This document shows, in pieces, positions 1-9,429 of a DNA stretch of 64,000 nt; position 1 is the stretch's first letter; each line of letters opens with the position of its first letter. The notes under the pieces were generated by a model that made no database searches, was not told the origin of the DNA, and worked only from the letters and a program-made list of their open reading frames with translations. The stretch spans positions 186,001-250,000 of the forward strand of contig NZ_JAKRNU010000003.1 in assembly GCF_022346545.1 (NCBI RefSeq). The letters run 5' to 3'. The position numbers were made by a program, and so were the translations under genes. This DNA comes from Sporosarcina sp. ACRSM. Its GTDB lineage: Bacteria; Bacillota; Bacilli; Bacillales_A; Planococcaceae.

Positions 1-2066
1 GTGATACCATCTACAGATCGATCTTGAATCTCGTGACGTTGACGGCTTCTCAAGGGGTAAATGGAGGCGGCTGGGCGCATTATGTCGGTCAGGAAAAATG
101 CCGACCAATCGAAGGGTGGAGCACAATTGCCTTTGCAAGGGATTGGCAAGCACCGCCGCGCCTGCAAAACGCCACTTCATTCTTCTACTTTGCAACAGAT
201 CAGTGGAAGTACGAGGAAATGGGTGCGGATCTGCTCATGTCACCGACCGGTGGAAAAGCACGCTACGAACACCCGGCAGATTACAATGTGCTGGCTGCAC
301 GGCTCGGTTGGTTGCCGTCCTATCCACAGTTCAATAAGAACAGTCTTTTATTTGCCGAAGAGGCGGCGAAAAACGGCAAGACATCGACAGAAGAAATTGT
401 GAACCATACCCTCGAACAGCTGAAATCCGGTGAAATCCACTTTGCAGCAGAGGATCCAGGTGCACCTGAAAACTTCCCGCGCTCGTTATTCGTTTGGCGT
501 TCGAATCTTGTGTCCAGTTCTGCAAAAGGACAGGAATATTTCATGAAACATCTCTTCGGTGCATCAGATGGTTTGCTTGCATCTCCGAACGAAGAGGTGA
601 AGCCGGAAGAGATGGTTTGGCGAGATGAAGTGCAAGGGAAACTCGATCTGCTTGTTGCGCTCGATTTCCGGATGACGGCGACGCCCATGTACGCGGATAT
701 CGTGCTACCGGCGGCTACATGGTATGAGAAACACGATCTTTCATCGACGGATATGCATCCGTTTGTCCATCCGTTCAATCCGGCGGTCGATCCGCTTTGG
801 GAATCCCGTTCGGACTGGGATATTTATCGCACAATCGCCCAAACATTCTCGGAAATGGCCAAAACGCATCTTCCTGGCATCTACAAAGATCTGGTCACTT
901 CGCCATTGGCACATGACTCCGTTCAGGAGATCGCCCAGCCTTACGGGGAAGTGAAAGATTGGAAAAAAGGGGAAGTGGAAGCCATACCGGGCAAAACAAT
1001 GCCAGGCATGACGATTGTCGAGCGGGATTACACGAAAGTTTACGATAAATACGTGACGCTCGGGCCGCTGTTATCGACAGGAAAAGTGGGGGCTCATGGC
1101 GTAAGTTTCTCCGTAGCGGAAGAATACGAAATGATGAAAGGCATCAATGGCACTTATTTCGATGACACTATTAAAAACGGGCTTCCGAAATTGCATACGG
1201 CCAAACAGGCGGCCGAAGCGATGCTGACATTGTCCTCTGCGACGAATGGCCGCGTTTCACAACGGGCTTTCGAAGCGGCAGAACAAGATACAGGTGTGGA
1301 GTTGAAGGATATTTCAGCGGACCGTGCTGCGGAGCGTTTTACATTCGCAGGCATTACAGCGCAACCGCGGGAAGTCATTCCGACGCCGGTCTTTAGTGGT
1401 TCCAACAAATTGGGCAGACGCTATTCACCGTTTACAACGAATATCGAACGGCTTGTTCCGTTCCGAACATTGACGGGAAGACAGCATTTCTATATCGACC
1501 ATGAATTCTTCCTCGACTTTGGCGAAGCGTTGCCGGTCTATAAACCGACATTGCCGCCGATGGTATTCGGACCGCGCGATAAACAGATCATCGGTGGACA
1601 GGATTCGCTTGTGTTGCGCTATTTGACACCGCATGGCAAGTGGAATATTCACTCGACGTACCAAGACAATCAACATATGCTAACCCTTTTCCGTGGCGGT
1701 CCGACAGTGTGGATTTCCAATGAAGACGCGGAAGAACACGACATCGCCGATAACCAATGGCTCGAAGTGTATAACCGGAACGGCGTCGTGACCGCAAGAG
1801 CCGTTGTCAGTCACAGAATGCCAAAAGGAACGATGTTCATGTATCACGCGCAGGATAAGCATATTCAAGTACCGGGATCAGAAATAACAGAAGAACGTGG
1901 CGGCAGCCATAATGCGCCGACGCGGATCCATATGAAACCGACACAGATGGTTGGCGGATATGCACAGCTCAGTTACGGCTTCAATTATTATGGTCCAATC
2001 GGAAATCAGCGGGATGTGTACGTCGCAGTCCGCAAGATGAAGGAGGTCAATTGGCTTGAAAATTAA
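1..2066 (+). CDS. narG: respiratory nitrate reductase alpha subunit NarG (5' end outside window)
   Basis: C-terminal part (about 688 residues of the usual ~1,220) of the molybdopterin catalytic subunit that reduces nitrate to nitrite at the cytoplasmic face of the membrane. The frame is open from base 3, so TTG at 24 is an internal codon and not a start. Recognisable NarG stretches are the run after GVNGGGWAHYVGQEK near the start and the C-terminal molybdopterin-dinucleotide-binding part (LRYLTPHGKWNIHSTYQDN, then ending in MKEVNWLEN). The N-terminal FS0 cluster ligands lie upstream of the window. The stop overlaps the narH start by 11 bases, typical of narGHJI translational coupling. Identification is firm. 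Confidence 0.97.
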   Translation, partial: DTIYRSILNLVTLTASQGVNGGGWAHYVGQEKCRPIEGWSTIAFARDWQAPPRLQNATSFFYFATDQWKYEEMGADLLMSPTGGKARYEHPADYNVLAARLGWLPSYPQFNKNSLLFAEEAAKNGKTSTEEIVNHTLEQLKSGEIHFAAEDPGAPENFPRSLFVWRSNLVSSSAKGQEYFMKHLFGASDGLLASPNEEVKPEEMVWRDEVQGKLDLLVALDFRMTATPMYADIVLPAATWYEKHDLSSTDMHPFVHPFNPAVDPLWESRSDWDIYRTIAQTFSEMAKTHLPGIYKDLVTSPLAHDSVQEIAQPYGEVKDWKKGEVEAIPGKTMPGMTIVERDYTKVYDKYVTLGPLLSTGKVGAHGVSFSVAEEYEMMKGINGTYFDDTIKNGLPKLHTAKQAAEAMLTLSSATNGRVSQRAFEAAEQDTGVELKDISADRAAERFTFAGITAQPREVIPTPVFSGSNKLGRRYSPFTTNIERLVPFRTLTGRQHFYIDHEFFLDFGEALPVYKPTLPPMVFGPRDKQIIGGQDSLVLRYLTPHGKWNIHSTYQDNQHMLTLFRGGPTVWISNEDAEEHDIADNQWLEVYNRNGVVTARAVVSHRMPKGTMFMYHAQDKHIQVPGSEITEERGGSHNAPTRIHMKPTQMVGGYAQLSYGFNYYGPIGNQRDVYVAVRKMKEVNWLEN

Positions 2067-3654
2067 AGCGCAAGTTGCAATGGTCATGAACTTGGACAAA
2101 TGTATCGGTTGTCACACTTGTAGTGTCACTTGTAAAACGACATGGACGAACCGTGAAGGTGCCGAGTATATGTGGTTCAACAACGTAGAAACAAAGCCTG
2201 GGATCGGTTATCCGAAACGGTGGGAAGACCAAGAGCTCTATAAAGGTGGATGGAATCTCCGCAATGGTAAGTTGGAGTTGAAATCCGGATCCAAGTTATC
2301 GAAGATCGCACTCGGTAAAATCTTCTACAACCCGGATATGCCGGAAATGAAAGATTACTATGAACCGTGGACGTATGATTATGAAAAATTGACGATGGCC
2401 GGCGACAGCGAGCATACGCCTGTCGCGCGCGCGAAATCTGTCGTATCAGGCGAATATATGGACCTAGAATGGGGTCCGAACTGGGAAGACCAGTTAGCTG
2501 GTGCGCACGTAACAGGACCGACCGACCCGAATATCCAAAAAATCGAGGAAGAGATCAAGTTCAACTTTGAGCAGGCATTCATGATGTATTTGCCAAGACT
2601 TTGCGAACATTGCCTCAATCCAAGTTGCGTTGCATCATGTCCATCCGGTGCGATGTATAAGCGGGATGAGGATGGAATCGTTCTTGTCGATCAAGAAGCA
2701 TGCCGTGGCTGGCGCTATTGCATGACGGGCTGCCCGTATAAGAAAGTCTACTTCAACTGGAAAACAAATAAAGCGGAGAAGTGTACATTCTGTTTCCCGC
2801 GGATCGAATCAGGCTTGCCAACGGTTTGTTCCGAAACTTGTACAGGACGGATCCGGTACTTAGGCGTCTTGCTATATGATGCAGACCGTGTCCTTGAAGC
2901 CGCCGCTACACCGGATGAAAAGGATCTATACAAAGCGCAATGCGATCTGTTCCTTGATCCGAATGACCCGGAAGTTATTGAACAGGCAAGACGGGATGGT
3001 TTGGCGGAGGAATGGATCGAAGCGGCACAAAATTCCCCGGTGTACAAACTGGCGATCGAATACAAATTAGCATTTCCGCTTCACCCTGAATACCGGACAT
3101 TGCCGATGGTGTGGTATGTACCGCCACTTAGCCCGATCATGAACTATTTTGAAGGGAAAGATTCGATCAAAAATCCGGATATGATTTTCCCGGCAATCGA
3201 GGAAATGCGGATTCCGATCCAATACCTTGCCAATATGTTGACAGCGGGGGATACAGAAACCGTGAAAGGGTCACTGCAACGTATGGCGATGATGCGTTCT
3301 TATATGAGAGCGATGAGTTCAGGGAAAGAATTTGATGAGTCCCGTCTTGAGCGGGTCGGTCTGACAGCGCAACAGACCAAACAGATGTATAGATTGCTGG
3401 CTCTTGCAAAGTATGAAGACCGCTTCGTCATCCCAACTTCCCATAAGGAAGGGCATATGAACATGTACCGTTCCCAAGGTTCCGCAGGTTATACGGAAAT
3501 GGGGGATTACAATATGGGCATGAACCAAAGCCAGTTCAGCTATTCCACTATGGGAGCGGATGGAGGGTGTGACGGTTGCGGCCCGGTCTCTCCGATGAAA
3601 TCCGGAAAGGAAATTTACGAAGAGAACTTCTATGGGGGGATCTGGCGTGATTGA
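2056..3654 (+). CDS. narH: respiratory nitrate reductase beta subunit NarH (Fe-S electron transfer)
   Basis: Electron-transfer subunit (532 aa) that passes electrons from NarI heme to NarG. TTG start, chosen because AAGGAGG at 2040-2046 sits nine bases upstream; it overlaps narG. Four cysteine groups are visible: CIGCHTC near residue 17, a group near residues 183-195 (CEHCLNPSCVASCP), CRGWRYCMTGCP near 217, where a Trp replaces a Cys as expected for the [3Fe-4S] cluster, and CTFC near 244. The C-terminus carries an extra Cys-rich tail (GCDGCG), common in Bacillales NarH. Confidence 0.97.
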   Translation: MKIKAQVAMVMNLDKCIGCHTCSVTCKTTWTNREGAEYMWFNNVETKPGIGYPKRWEDQELYKGGWNLRNGKLELKSGSKLSKIALGKIFYNPDMPEMKDYYEPWTYDYEKLTMAGDSEHTPVARAKSVVSGEYMDLEWGPNWEDQLAGAHVTGPTDPNIQKIEEEIKFNFEQAFMMYLPRLCEHCLNPSCVASCPSGAMYKRDEDGIVLVDQEACRGWRYCMTGCPYKKVYFNWKTNKAEKCTFCFPRIESGLPTVCSETCTGRIRYLGVLLYDADRVLEAAATPDEKDLYKAQCDLFLDPNDPEVIEQARRDGLAEEWIEAAQNSPVYKLAIEYKLAFPLHPEYRTLPMVWYVPPLSPIMNYFEGKDSIKNPDMIFPAIEEMRIPIQYLANMLTAGDTETVKGSLQRMAMMRSYMRAMSSGKEFDESRLERVGLTAQQTKQMYRLLALAKYEDRFVIPTSHKEGHMNMYRSQGSAGYTEMGDYNMGMNQSQFSYSTMGADGGCDGCGPVSPMKSGKEIYEENFYGGIWRD

Positions 3655-4216
3655 TCTGCAAAAGCTATACGAAGAGAAGCAGGCTTTCGGTTTTTTCGCA
3701 TATCAGTTGTCCTATCCAGAGAAGCTCAGCTTTCATCCGTCGGTCATGGAAGAGTCTTTTGACTCTTCCCATCCGGCTTACCCAGCGGTCAAAACCTATT
3801 GGGAACAGATGTATACATACAGCTTCGATGAAATCCAGGAGATGTATACGTCCACATTTGATTTCCAAAAAGAGACGACGCTGTTCATGACCTTTGTGAA
3901 ATACGAAGATGCAAAAGAGCGCGGTCAAATGTTAGCGAGATTGAAAGTGCTCTATGAGATGTTCGGACTGGATATGCCAGATAGCGAGTTATCGGATTTT
4001 CTACCGCTCATGTGTGAATTTATCTATGCCGCTGAATGGCTGGGAGATCCACGGGCGCAACAAAGTTTTTCCATGCTGCTCGCGGTGATGGAAGACGGCA
4101 CCTATCATTTGATGAAGGCGCTCGAAAAGCATAACAGCCCTTATTTCCACCTTATCAAAGGGATGAGGGAAACATTCAAATCTTGCATTCGGCAGGAGGA
4201 AACGGCCAATGACTAA
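3647..4216 (+). CDS. narJ: nitrate reductase assembly chaperone NarJ
   Basis: About 189-residue TorD/NarJ-family chaperone that holds apo-NarG until molybdenum cofactor is inserted and the complex docks on NarI. GTG at 3647 is preferred over the upstream ATG at 3632 because the G-run at 3634-3639 then serves as ribosome binding site at normal spacing; the reading frame is the same. It overlaps narH by 8 bases and narI by 8 bases, so the four subunits are coupled. The helical, acidic composition with FGLDMPDSELSDFLPLMCEF matches the NarJ core. Confidence 0.93.
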   Translation: MIDLQKLYEEKQAFGFFAYQLSYPEKLSFHPSVMEESFDSSHPAYPAVKTYWEQMYTYSFDEIQEMYTSTFDFQKETTLFMTFVKYEDAKERGQMLARLKVLYEMFGLDMPDSELSDFLPLMCEFIYAAEWLGDPRAQQSFSMLLAVMEDGTYHLMKALEKHNSPYFHLIKGMRETFKSCIRQEETAND

Positions 4217-4889
4217 TCAATTTCTATGGGTCATATTCCCTTATATTTGCATGGCGACGTTCATTGTCGGCCATATTTTCAGATACCGGAACGATCAGTT
4301 CGGTTGGACGGCAAAATCAAGTGAATTCATCGAGAAGAAGCAGCTGATGATCGGCAGTATTTTATTTCACGTCGGGATCATTCCGGTGATTGCAGGTCAT
4401 GTTGTCGGGCTCGGTATCCCGAAAGAATGGACACGTGCACTTGGCATCAGCGACCATCTCTACCATATGGGAGCGATTTGGGTCGGCGGTTTATTCGGAT
4501 TTATGACGTTGATCGGCATGGTGATTTTGACATGGCGGCGTTTCGCCTTGAAAAATGTACGCCAATTGTCTTCGGCTTCCGATCTGATTGTCAATTCACT
4601 GCTGTTGCTCATCGTGTTCTTGGGCATTTACAGTGTTGTTGTGACAAACGCGGTACAGCCTGAGTTCGATTATCGGGATTCGATTTCAGTTTGGTTCCGT
4701 TCGCTTCTGATTTTCCGTCCGGAAGCGGCGTACATGTCTGCTGTTCCGTTGGCGTTCCAACTGCACGTGTTAACCGGATTTCTCATTTTTGCGATGTGGC
4801 CTTTTACAAGGTTGGTTCACGTATGGAGTGTTCCGTTGAATTACGTAGGAAGAAGCTATATCCTGTATAGAAAGAATCGTACAAATTAA
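4209..4889 (+). CDS. narI: nitrate reductase gamma subunit NarI (cytochrome b)
   Basis: Membrane cytochrome b (226 aa) with about five transmembrane segments that oxidises menaquinol and delivers electrons to NarH. The usual heme-ligand histidines are present: an early H in FIVGHIFRYR, H in LFHVGIIPVIAGH, and the late pair around FQLHVLTGFLIFAMWPFTRLVH. The ATG is preceded by AGGAGGA at 4194-4200. Length is normal for the family. This is the last structural gene; a short gap with a weak hairpin separates it from nreA. Confidence 0.96.
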   Translation: MTNQFLWVIFPYICMATFIVGHIFRYRNDQFGWTAKSSEFIEKKQLMIGSILFHVGIIPVIAGHVVGLGIPKEWTRALGISDHLYHMGAIWVGGLFGFMTLIGMVILTWRRFALKNVRQLSSASDLIVNSLLLLIVFLGIYSVVVTNAVQPEFDYRDSISVWFRSLLIFRPEAAYMSAVPLAFQLHVLTGFLIFAMWPFTRLVHVWSVPLNYVGRSYILYRKNRTN

Positions 4890-4936
4890 GGGGAAAAGGG
4901 TGGGAGCGCCTTTTTCTATATAGGGAGTATAGGACG

Positions 4937-5401
4937 ATGAGAAAACATGATCGATTTGATTTTCAAGAGAAGATAGAGCAGATCAAAGAGGATTTTGGTT
5001 TTGACTTTGTCGGTGTGGCACTCGTTCAGTCCGCTGAACGCCGTTTTGAATTGCGTTGGACATACGCCATTGGCAATCGCAGTGAACGCTATCGGAGAAT
5101 TGTTTTACAGAGCGGGAAAGGTATTGCGGGGCATGTTTTTAAGTCGGGTAAACCATTTCTCGTGGACAATACGGAAAAGGTGCTTGGAAGCAGGGATTTG
5201 TTCAATTATCCGATTATCGATGTGGAAGGGTTGAAAAGTTTTGGTGCCATCCCTCTTTATCAATCCAACCGCGTCCAAGGGGTGTTGCTTGTAGGGTACC
5301 GATCCGTCGGTGAACTGTCTGCTGAAGCATTTGCACAATTCCGTCGTGTGATCGAGACGCAAATCGGACCCTATACCAGTGGGGAGAGGATCGAAAGTTG
5401 A
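4937..5401 (+). CDS. nreA: nitrate-binding GAF-domain sensor NreA
   Basis: Single GAF-domain protein of 154 aa, the size of staphylococcal NreA, which binds nitrate and in its apo form inhibits NreB phosphorylation. Position directly before nreB and after narGHJI supports the assignment. The GAF core (VLQSGKGIAGHVFKSGKPFLV, then FGAIPLYQSNRVQGVLLVGY) spans roughly residues 25-140. The ATG follows GGGAG at 4922. Its stop overlaps the nreB TTG by 4 bases. The nitrate ligand is known for the family and not shown here. Confidence 0.88.
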   Translation: MRKHDRFDFQEKIEQIKEDFGFDFVGVALVQSAERRFELRWTYAIGNRSERYRRIVLQSGKGIAGHVFKSGKPFLVDNTEKVLGSRDLFNYPIIDVEGLKSFGAIPLYQSNRVQGVLLVGYRSVGELSAEAFAQFRRVIETQIGPYTSGERIES

Positions 5402-6483
5402 TACGTGTAAGTGATGCCCAGTTAAATGATCTGCTGTTGAAGCTATTCGAAAACTCTGCCGAAGCAATTTTCTTTTTTGATCGGCATGGAAAAGTGATCG
5501 CGCTGAACCATGCAGCAGAGCTCATATTGGATGCGGAAGTGTTGGATCGGATGGCTGCGGGTGATAAAGAAGCGATTTGTCTGACTTGTAAAGGGTATAC
5601 GAGCGAACAGGAAATGCAGACGTGCATGTCCTGTTATATGAAGAACCCCCAACAAGATATCAGTTCCTTCCAAGTATACTTAGATACGAAAGGGAAAGGG
5701 GTTATCCCTTATACGGCTAGTTACCAGACGATCGATGTGGAAAACGGCATTCGGGTTTTCATGTTGCGGGATTTAACGAAGCAATTTAAAACGCAAGAAA
5801 TGCTCAATCAGAAAATGATGATGAAAAATGTCATCAAGGCACAAGAAGATGAACGAAAACGCATTTCAAGGGAATTGCATGATGGTGTGGCGCAGGAAAT
5901 GCTCAGTTCCCTTGTTGAACTCCGGGTGCTGAAATATATGAATGTAGATCAGGAAGTACTGCAGAAAGTACAGCAGACGGAAGGGACACTGATGCGGCTA
6001 CTCGATGATATCCGTCATTTATCGGTCGAGTTAAGACCGGCCGCGCTGGATGATTTAGGACTTGAAGCAGCATTTAGAACCCATTTCAAATGGATTGAAA
6101 AGAATTATGGGCTTGTCGTTCATTTCACATCCGAATTAGAATCCAAACGATTTGAAGGCGAGGTTGAAACAGTCGTCTACCGAATCTGTCAGGAAGCGGT
6201 ATTCAATGCGCTGAAATATGCAGACGTCGATGAGGTAAACGTCCGTCTTTTCGAAGAAAACGAAGCTTTACAGTTACACGTTGCCGATCAAGGCGCAGGG
6301 TTCGATCTGAATATTGTTCAACCGAAAGGGACCGGTCTCGGGTTATATGGGATGCGGGAGCGGGCAGAACTGGCGGAAGGACAACTGACGATTGCATCCG
6401 CACCGGGAAAAGGTACCCGGATACAATTAGAAATACCTTTACGAAAAGGGGGAGCACTCGTTGAAGATCATAATCGCGGATGA
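5398..6483 (+). CDS. nreB: oxygen-sensing histidine kinase NreB
   Basis: Cytoplasmic 361-aa kinase. The N-terminal PAS domain carries Cys61, Cys64, Cys76 and Cys79 (CX2C-X11-CX2C), the spacing of the oxygen-labile [4Fe-4S] cluster of Staphylococcus carnosus NreB. The dimerisation/phosphoacceptor box of the HisKA_3 type follows ([14 protein letters not shown], His161), then a HATPase domain with DQGAGFD and [17 protein letters not shown] start overlapping nreA. Loss of the cluster in air is expected to switch the kinase off. Confidence 0.95.
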   Translation: MIRVSDAQLNDLLLKLFENSAEAIFFFDRHGKVIALNHAAELILDAEVLDRMAAGDKEAICLTCKGYTSEQEMQTCMSCYMKNPQQDISSFQVYLDTKGKGVIPYTASYQTIDVENGIRVFMLRDLTKQFKTQEMLNQKMMMKNVIKAQEDERKRISRELHDGVAQEMLSSLVELRVLKYMNVDQEVLQKVQQTEGTLMRLLDDIRHLSVELRPAALDDLGLEAAFRTHFKWIEKNYGLVVHFTSELESKRFEGEVETVVYRICQEAVFNALKYADVDEVNVRLFEENEALQLHVADQGAGFDLNIVQPKGTGLGLYGMRERAELAEGQLTIASAPGKGTRIQLEIPLRKGGALVEDHNRG

Positions 6484-7108
6484 TCATGCGGTCGTTCGTA
6501 GCGGCTTCATGCATATTTTGAACTTCCAGCACGATATGGAAGTGGTTGCGACAGCTGCGGACGGTTTAGAGGCATATGATCTCGTTGCCAAACATCGCCC
6601 GGATCTTTTGCTGATGGACTTGAGCATGCCGCCGGGGGAAAGTGGGCTTATTGCAACGGGCAAGATCCACGAAGATTTTCCGGAAACGAAAATCCTTATT
6701 TTGACGATGCATGATGATGAGGAGTATTTGTTCCATGTCTTGAAGAATGGAGCGTCCGGCTATGTCTTGAAAAATTCACCGGATGAAGAGTTGTTGGCGG
6801 CCATCCGGATTGTCTATGAAGGTGGAACATACATCCATCCGACGATGGCGACTTCGCTCGTACGAGAATTTGTCAAAAAAGACGGGGATGGCGTGGAGAC
6901 AGATCCATTCAAGATTCTATCGAAACGTGAAATTGAAGTATTGCCGCTCGTCGCGAAAGGGTATGGCAATAAAGAAATCGCGCAAAAGCTCTATATATCT
7001 GTAAAAACAGTTGAGGCGCATAAGGCGAAGATTATGGAAAAACTGCAGTTGAAAAGCCGACCCGAGCTGGTCGAATATGCATTAAGGAAAAAGTTTTTGA
7101 ACTTTTAA
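6461..7108 (+). CDS. nreC: nitrate/oxygen response regulator NreC
   Basis: NarL/FixJ-family regulator of 215 aa. Receiver domain with the acidic pair at residues 7-8, phospho-acceptor Asp53 ([10 protein letters not shown]), then a LuxR-type helix-turn-helix ([23 protein letters not shown], followed by [16 protein letters not shown]). TTG start with AAGGGGGAG about ten bases upstream, overlapping nreB by 23 bases. It would activate narGHJI and narK under anaerobic, nitrate-replete conditions. I could not pick out a certain NreC site in the window. Confidence 0.95.
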   Translation: MKIIIADDHAVVRSGFMHILNFQHDMEVVATAADGLEAYDLVAKHRPDLLLMDLSMPPGESGLIATGKIHEDFPETKILILTMHDDEEYLFHVLKNGASGYVLKNSPDEELLAAIRIVYEGGTYIHPTMATSLVREFVKKDGDGVETDPFKILSKREIEVLPLVAKGYGNKEIAQKLYISVKTVEAHKAKIMEKLQLKSRPELVEYALRKKFLNF

Positions 7109-7129
7109 GGATTGCGAGGTGGGCAAACA

Positions 7130-7657
7130 TTGACGGTCACCAAAAGGTTCAAGTTTGAACTTCCGGCATTGCGTGTGCTTGAAAATGAACATCAGTATTT
7201 GTCCTATTTAATGGAAGAGTGGCATGGGATTGTCCTTGGATTTGAACGCGATGCCTATTCCGTCGAGGAAGGGCGTGAAGCATTGCGGGAGCTTCGTAAA
7301 CGGATTGTCGAATTTATCGATCCCTACAAAAAACATACGGAAAAAGAAGAGGAATTTCTCTTTCCGATGCTCGCCCTCTATGTAGGAGATGAGCAAGGGC
7401 CGGTGCAGGTGACAGAGGAAGAGCATGAAGAGATCGATGCTTATATCGGTCATTTTCTGCACCATACGCTAAGGGGAATCGAGGAATTGACGATGCAGGA
7501 GATGAAAGACGTCGTCCGCGATGCAGGAGAGGCTTTCGAAGTCATCACTGTCCACTTCATCAAGGAGGAATCGGTTCTGTTTCCGATGGTCAATAATGTC
7601 CTTCGGATCGAAGAGCAGGATAGGCTGTATGAACAACTGTATACTTCGATTTTGTGA
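7130..7657 (+). CDS. hemerythrin HHE-domain protein
   Basis: Predicted 175-aa all-helical hemerythrin-like protein. Metal-ligand style motifs are visible: NEHQYL near residue 20, HTEKEEEFLFPML near 72, EEHEEID near 98, HFLHH near 107 and HFIKEESVLFPM near 144. TTG at 7130 is preferred over TTG 7112 because GAGGTGGG at 7116-7123 gives correct spacing. It lies 21 bases after nreC. A role in binding O2 or NO, or in protecting or repairing the NreB/NarH Fe-S clusters, is inferred from position only. Confidence 0.82.
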   Translation: MTVTKRFKFELPALRVLENEHQYLSYLMEEWHGIVLGFERDAYSVEEGREALRELRKRIVEFIDPYKKHTEKEEEFLFPMLALYVGDEQGPVQVTEEEHEEIDAYIGHFLHHTLRGIEELTMQEMKDVVRDAGEAFEVITVHFIKEESVLFPMVNNVLRIEEQDRLYEQLYTSIL

Positions 7658-7760
7658 TGAAGGCAAATTGAGGGATTTCCCTAGCCGATAATAGGGGGGC
7701 GCCCAATCGTTTCTAGATGAGTAAATCGCTACAATCAATTTAGAGATCAAAAGGCATTTC

Positions 7761-7812
7761 GGCATTTATTCCATCACTTTATGGAAGTGGGGGACTTTTG
7801 CTGAGTCAAGTT
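7761..7812. mobile_element. partial MITE-like element upstream of narK
   Basis: Reverse complement begins AACTTGACTCAGCA, then AAGTCCCCCACTTCCATAA, GTGATGG and ends near ATAAATGCC; this matches the left half of the element at 56374. The other half is not recognisable. It occupies much of the 184-base gap before narK. Confidence 0.7.
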
Positions 7813-7841
7813 AAATTTCTAATAGGATTGGACTGATTGAA

Positions 7842-9356
7842 ATGATAAGAAAAATACAGTTGCCGTTGCAGACGGCGAACTTAGTTGTCGGGTTCATGGT
7901 GTGGGTCTTGATTTCATCCTTGTTACCCTACATTCAGGAAGAAATTGCGATTCCAGCAGAGAAAGTGGCCATCGTAACAGCTGTACCCGTCATTTTGGGA
8001 TCGATTTTAAGAATTCCACTCGGTTATTATGCTAATATTTTCGGTGCGAGAATCATCTTTCTCGTCAGCTTTGTTTTATTGTTATTCCCTGTGTTTTACA
8101 TAAGTGAGGCCTCGACGTACGTGGACCTCATAATCGGCGGTACGTTTCTCGGGATCGGCGGTGCGGTTTTCTCAGTCGGAGTAACATCGCTGCCGAAGTA
8201 TTATCCGAAAGAGAAACTTGGCCTCGTCAATGGGATCTATGGTGCCGGTAATATCGGGACAGCCATTTCAACCTTTGCGGCGCCTGTCATCGCAGCCCAA
8301 GTCGGTTGGGCGATGACCGCTAAACTTTATCTTGTGCTGCTGTTAGTTTTTGCGGCTTTGAACTTCTTGTTCGGTGATCGTAAAGAGACGAAAGTGAAGA
8401 CACCGATTATCGAGCAGATCAAAGGTGTTTATAAAAACGAGAAACTTTGGTTCTTTTCATTGTTTTATTTCATCACATTCGGTTCTTTTGTTGCATTCAC
8501 GGTGTTTTTACCAAACTTCCTCGTCACTTATTTCGATTTGGAGAAAGTTGATGCCGGGATGCGGACAGCAGGATTCATCGCTGTTGCGACCATCCTCCGT
8601 CCGGTTGGCGGGTGGTTGGGGGATAAGTTCCAGCCATTGTTCCTGCTGATGGGTGTTTTTGCGGGCTTGACTGTCGGTGCTATCATTCTTGCATTCTCTC
8701 CTTCGATCGGACTTTACACGGTAGGAAGCATGTTGATCGCCATTACGGCGGGCATCGGGAATGGCGTCATCTTCAAACTTGTCCCGTTTTACTTCAACAA
8801 ACAAGCAGGAATCGTCAATGGGATTGTATCGATGATGGGAGGACTAGGCGGATTCTTCCCTCCTTTGCTTCTCGCTACCATCCATTCCATGACAGGATCC
8901 TATTCCATTGGCTTCATGGCGTTTTCGCAAGTGGCATTGGTCAGCTTAGTCCTTGTCGTTTGGCTCTATTATATGGATCGGGTTACGACGGCGAAAGAAG
9001 TATTCAACTCAACAGGTCAAGGAATTCTTGTTACGGATGTTAGCGGAACGATTCAATCCGTTAATCCGGCATTTACAAGATTGACCGGGTATACTGAAGA
9101 GGAAGTGCTTGGCCGAAATCCGAATCTATTAAGTTCGGGACGTCAGTCGAAAGAGTTCTATACGACGATGTGGAGTCAAATCGGTCAAGAAGGTTTATGG
9201 CAAGGAAAAGTATGGAATAAACGAAAAAACGGAGAAGAATATTTAGAGTTACTATCCATCAGTGCGGTAAAAGATGATTCTGGAGACGTGACGAGATATG
9301 TCGGAACGTTCAGTGATATCACACCGATGGACGTGAAGGGCAGCCGGTCAATTTGA
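7842..9356 (+). CDS. narK: NarK-type nitrate/nitrite transporter fused to a C-terminal PAS domain
   Basis: Major-facilitator protein of the nitrate/nitrite porter family, with about 12 membrane segments over residues 1-385. It has the family glycine-rich signatures (GIYGAGNIGTAIS, then GIVNGIVSMMGGLGGFFPP). Residues about 390-500 form a complete PAS domain (GILVTDVSGTIQSVNPAFT, GYTEEEV, YVGTFSDIT). No kinase or output domain follows. The ordinary NarK length is about 390-400 aa, so the ~110-residue extension is a real fusion in one open frame. Role: nitrate uptake or nitrite export for NarG; a sensory role for the PAS is inference. Confidence 0.93.
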   Translation: MIRKIQLPLQTANLVVGFMVWVLISSLLPYIQEEIAIPAEKVAIVTAVPVILGSILRIPLGYYANIFGARIIFLVSFVLLLFPVFYISEASTYVDLIIGGTFLGIGGAVFSVGVTSLPKYYPKEKLGLVNGIYGAGNIGTAISTFAAPVIAAQVGWAMTAKLYLVLLLVFAALNFLFGDRKETKVKTPIIEQIKGVYKNEKLWFFSLFYFITFGSFVAFTVFLPNFLVTYFDLEKVDAGMRTAGFIAVATILRPVGGWLGDKFQPLFLLMGVFAGLTVGAIILAFSPSIGLYTVGSMLIAITAGIGNGVIFKLVPFYFNKQAGIVNGIVSMMGGLGGFFPPLLLATIHSMTGSYSIGFMAFSQVALVSLVLVVWLYYMDRVTTAKEVFNSTGQGILVTDVSGTIQSVNPAFTRLTGYTEEEVLGRNPNLLSSGRQSKEFYTTMWSQIGQEGLWQGKVWNKRKNGEEYLELLSISAVKDDSGDVTRYVGTFSDITPMDVKGSRSI

Positions 9357-9377
9357 CCGGAAGCCCTTGCTTCGTTT
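9338..9377 (+). terminator. weak terminator-like hairpin after narK
   Basis: GGGC and CCGGTCAA pair with TTGACCGG and GCCC across the narK stop codon. A T-containing stretch (CGTTTTTAG) follows about eight bases later. Confidence 0.4.
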
Positions 9378-9429
9378 TTAGCGATCGGAAGGGTAGTTGT
9401 GAACAGTTTTTGCTTGAAGGGGGAGGGTC

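Noticed and set aside
3632..3646. ATG 3632 as narJ start
   Set aside because: It would use the G-run that serves as ribosome binding site for GTG 3647; kept only as an alternative.
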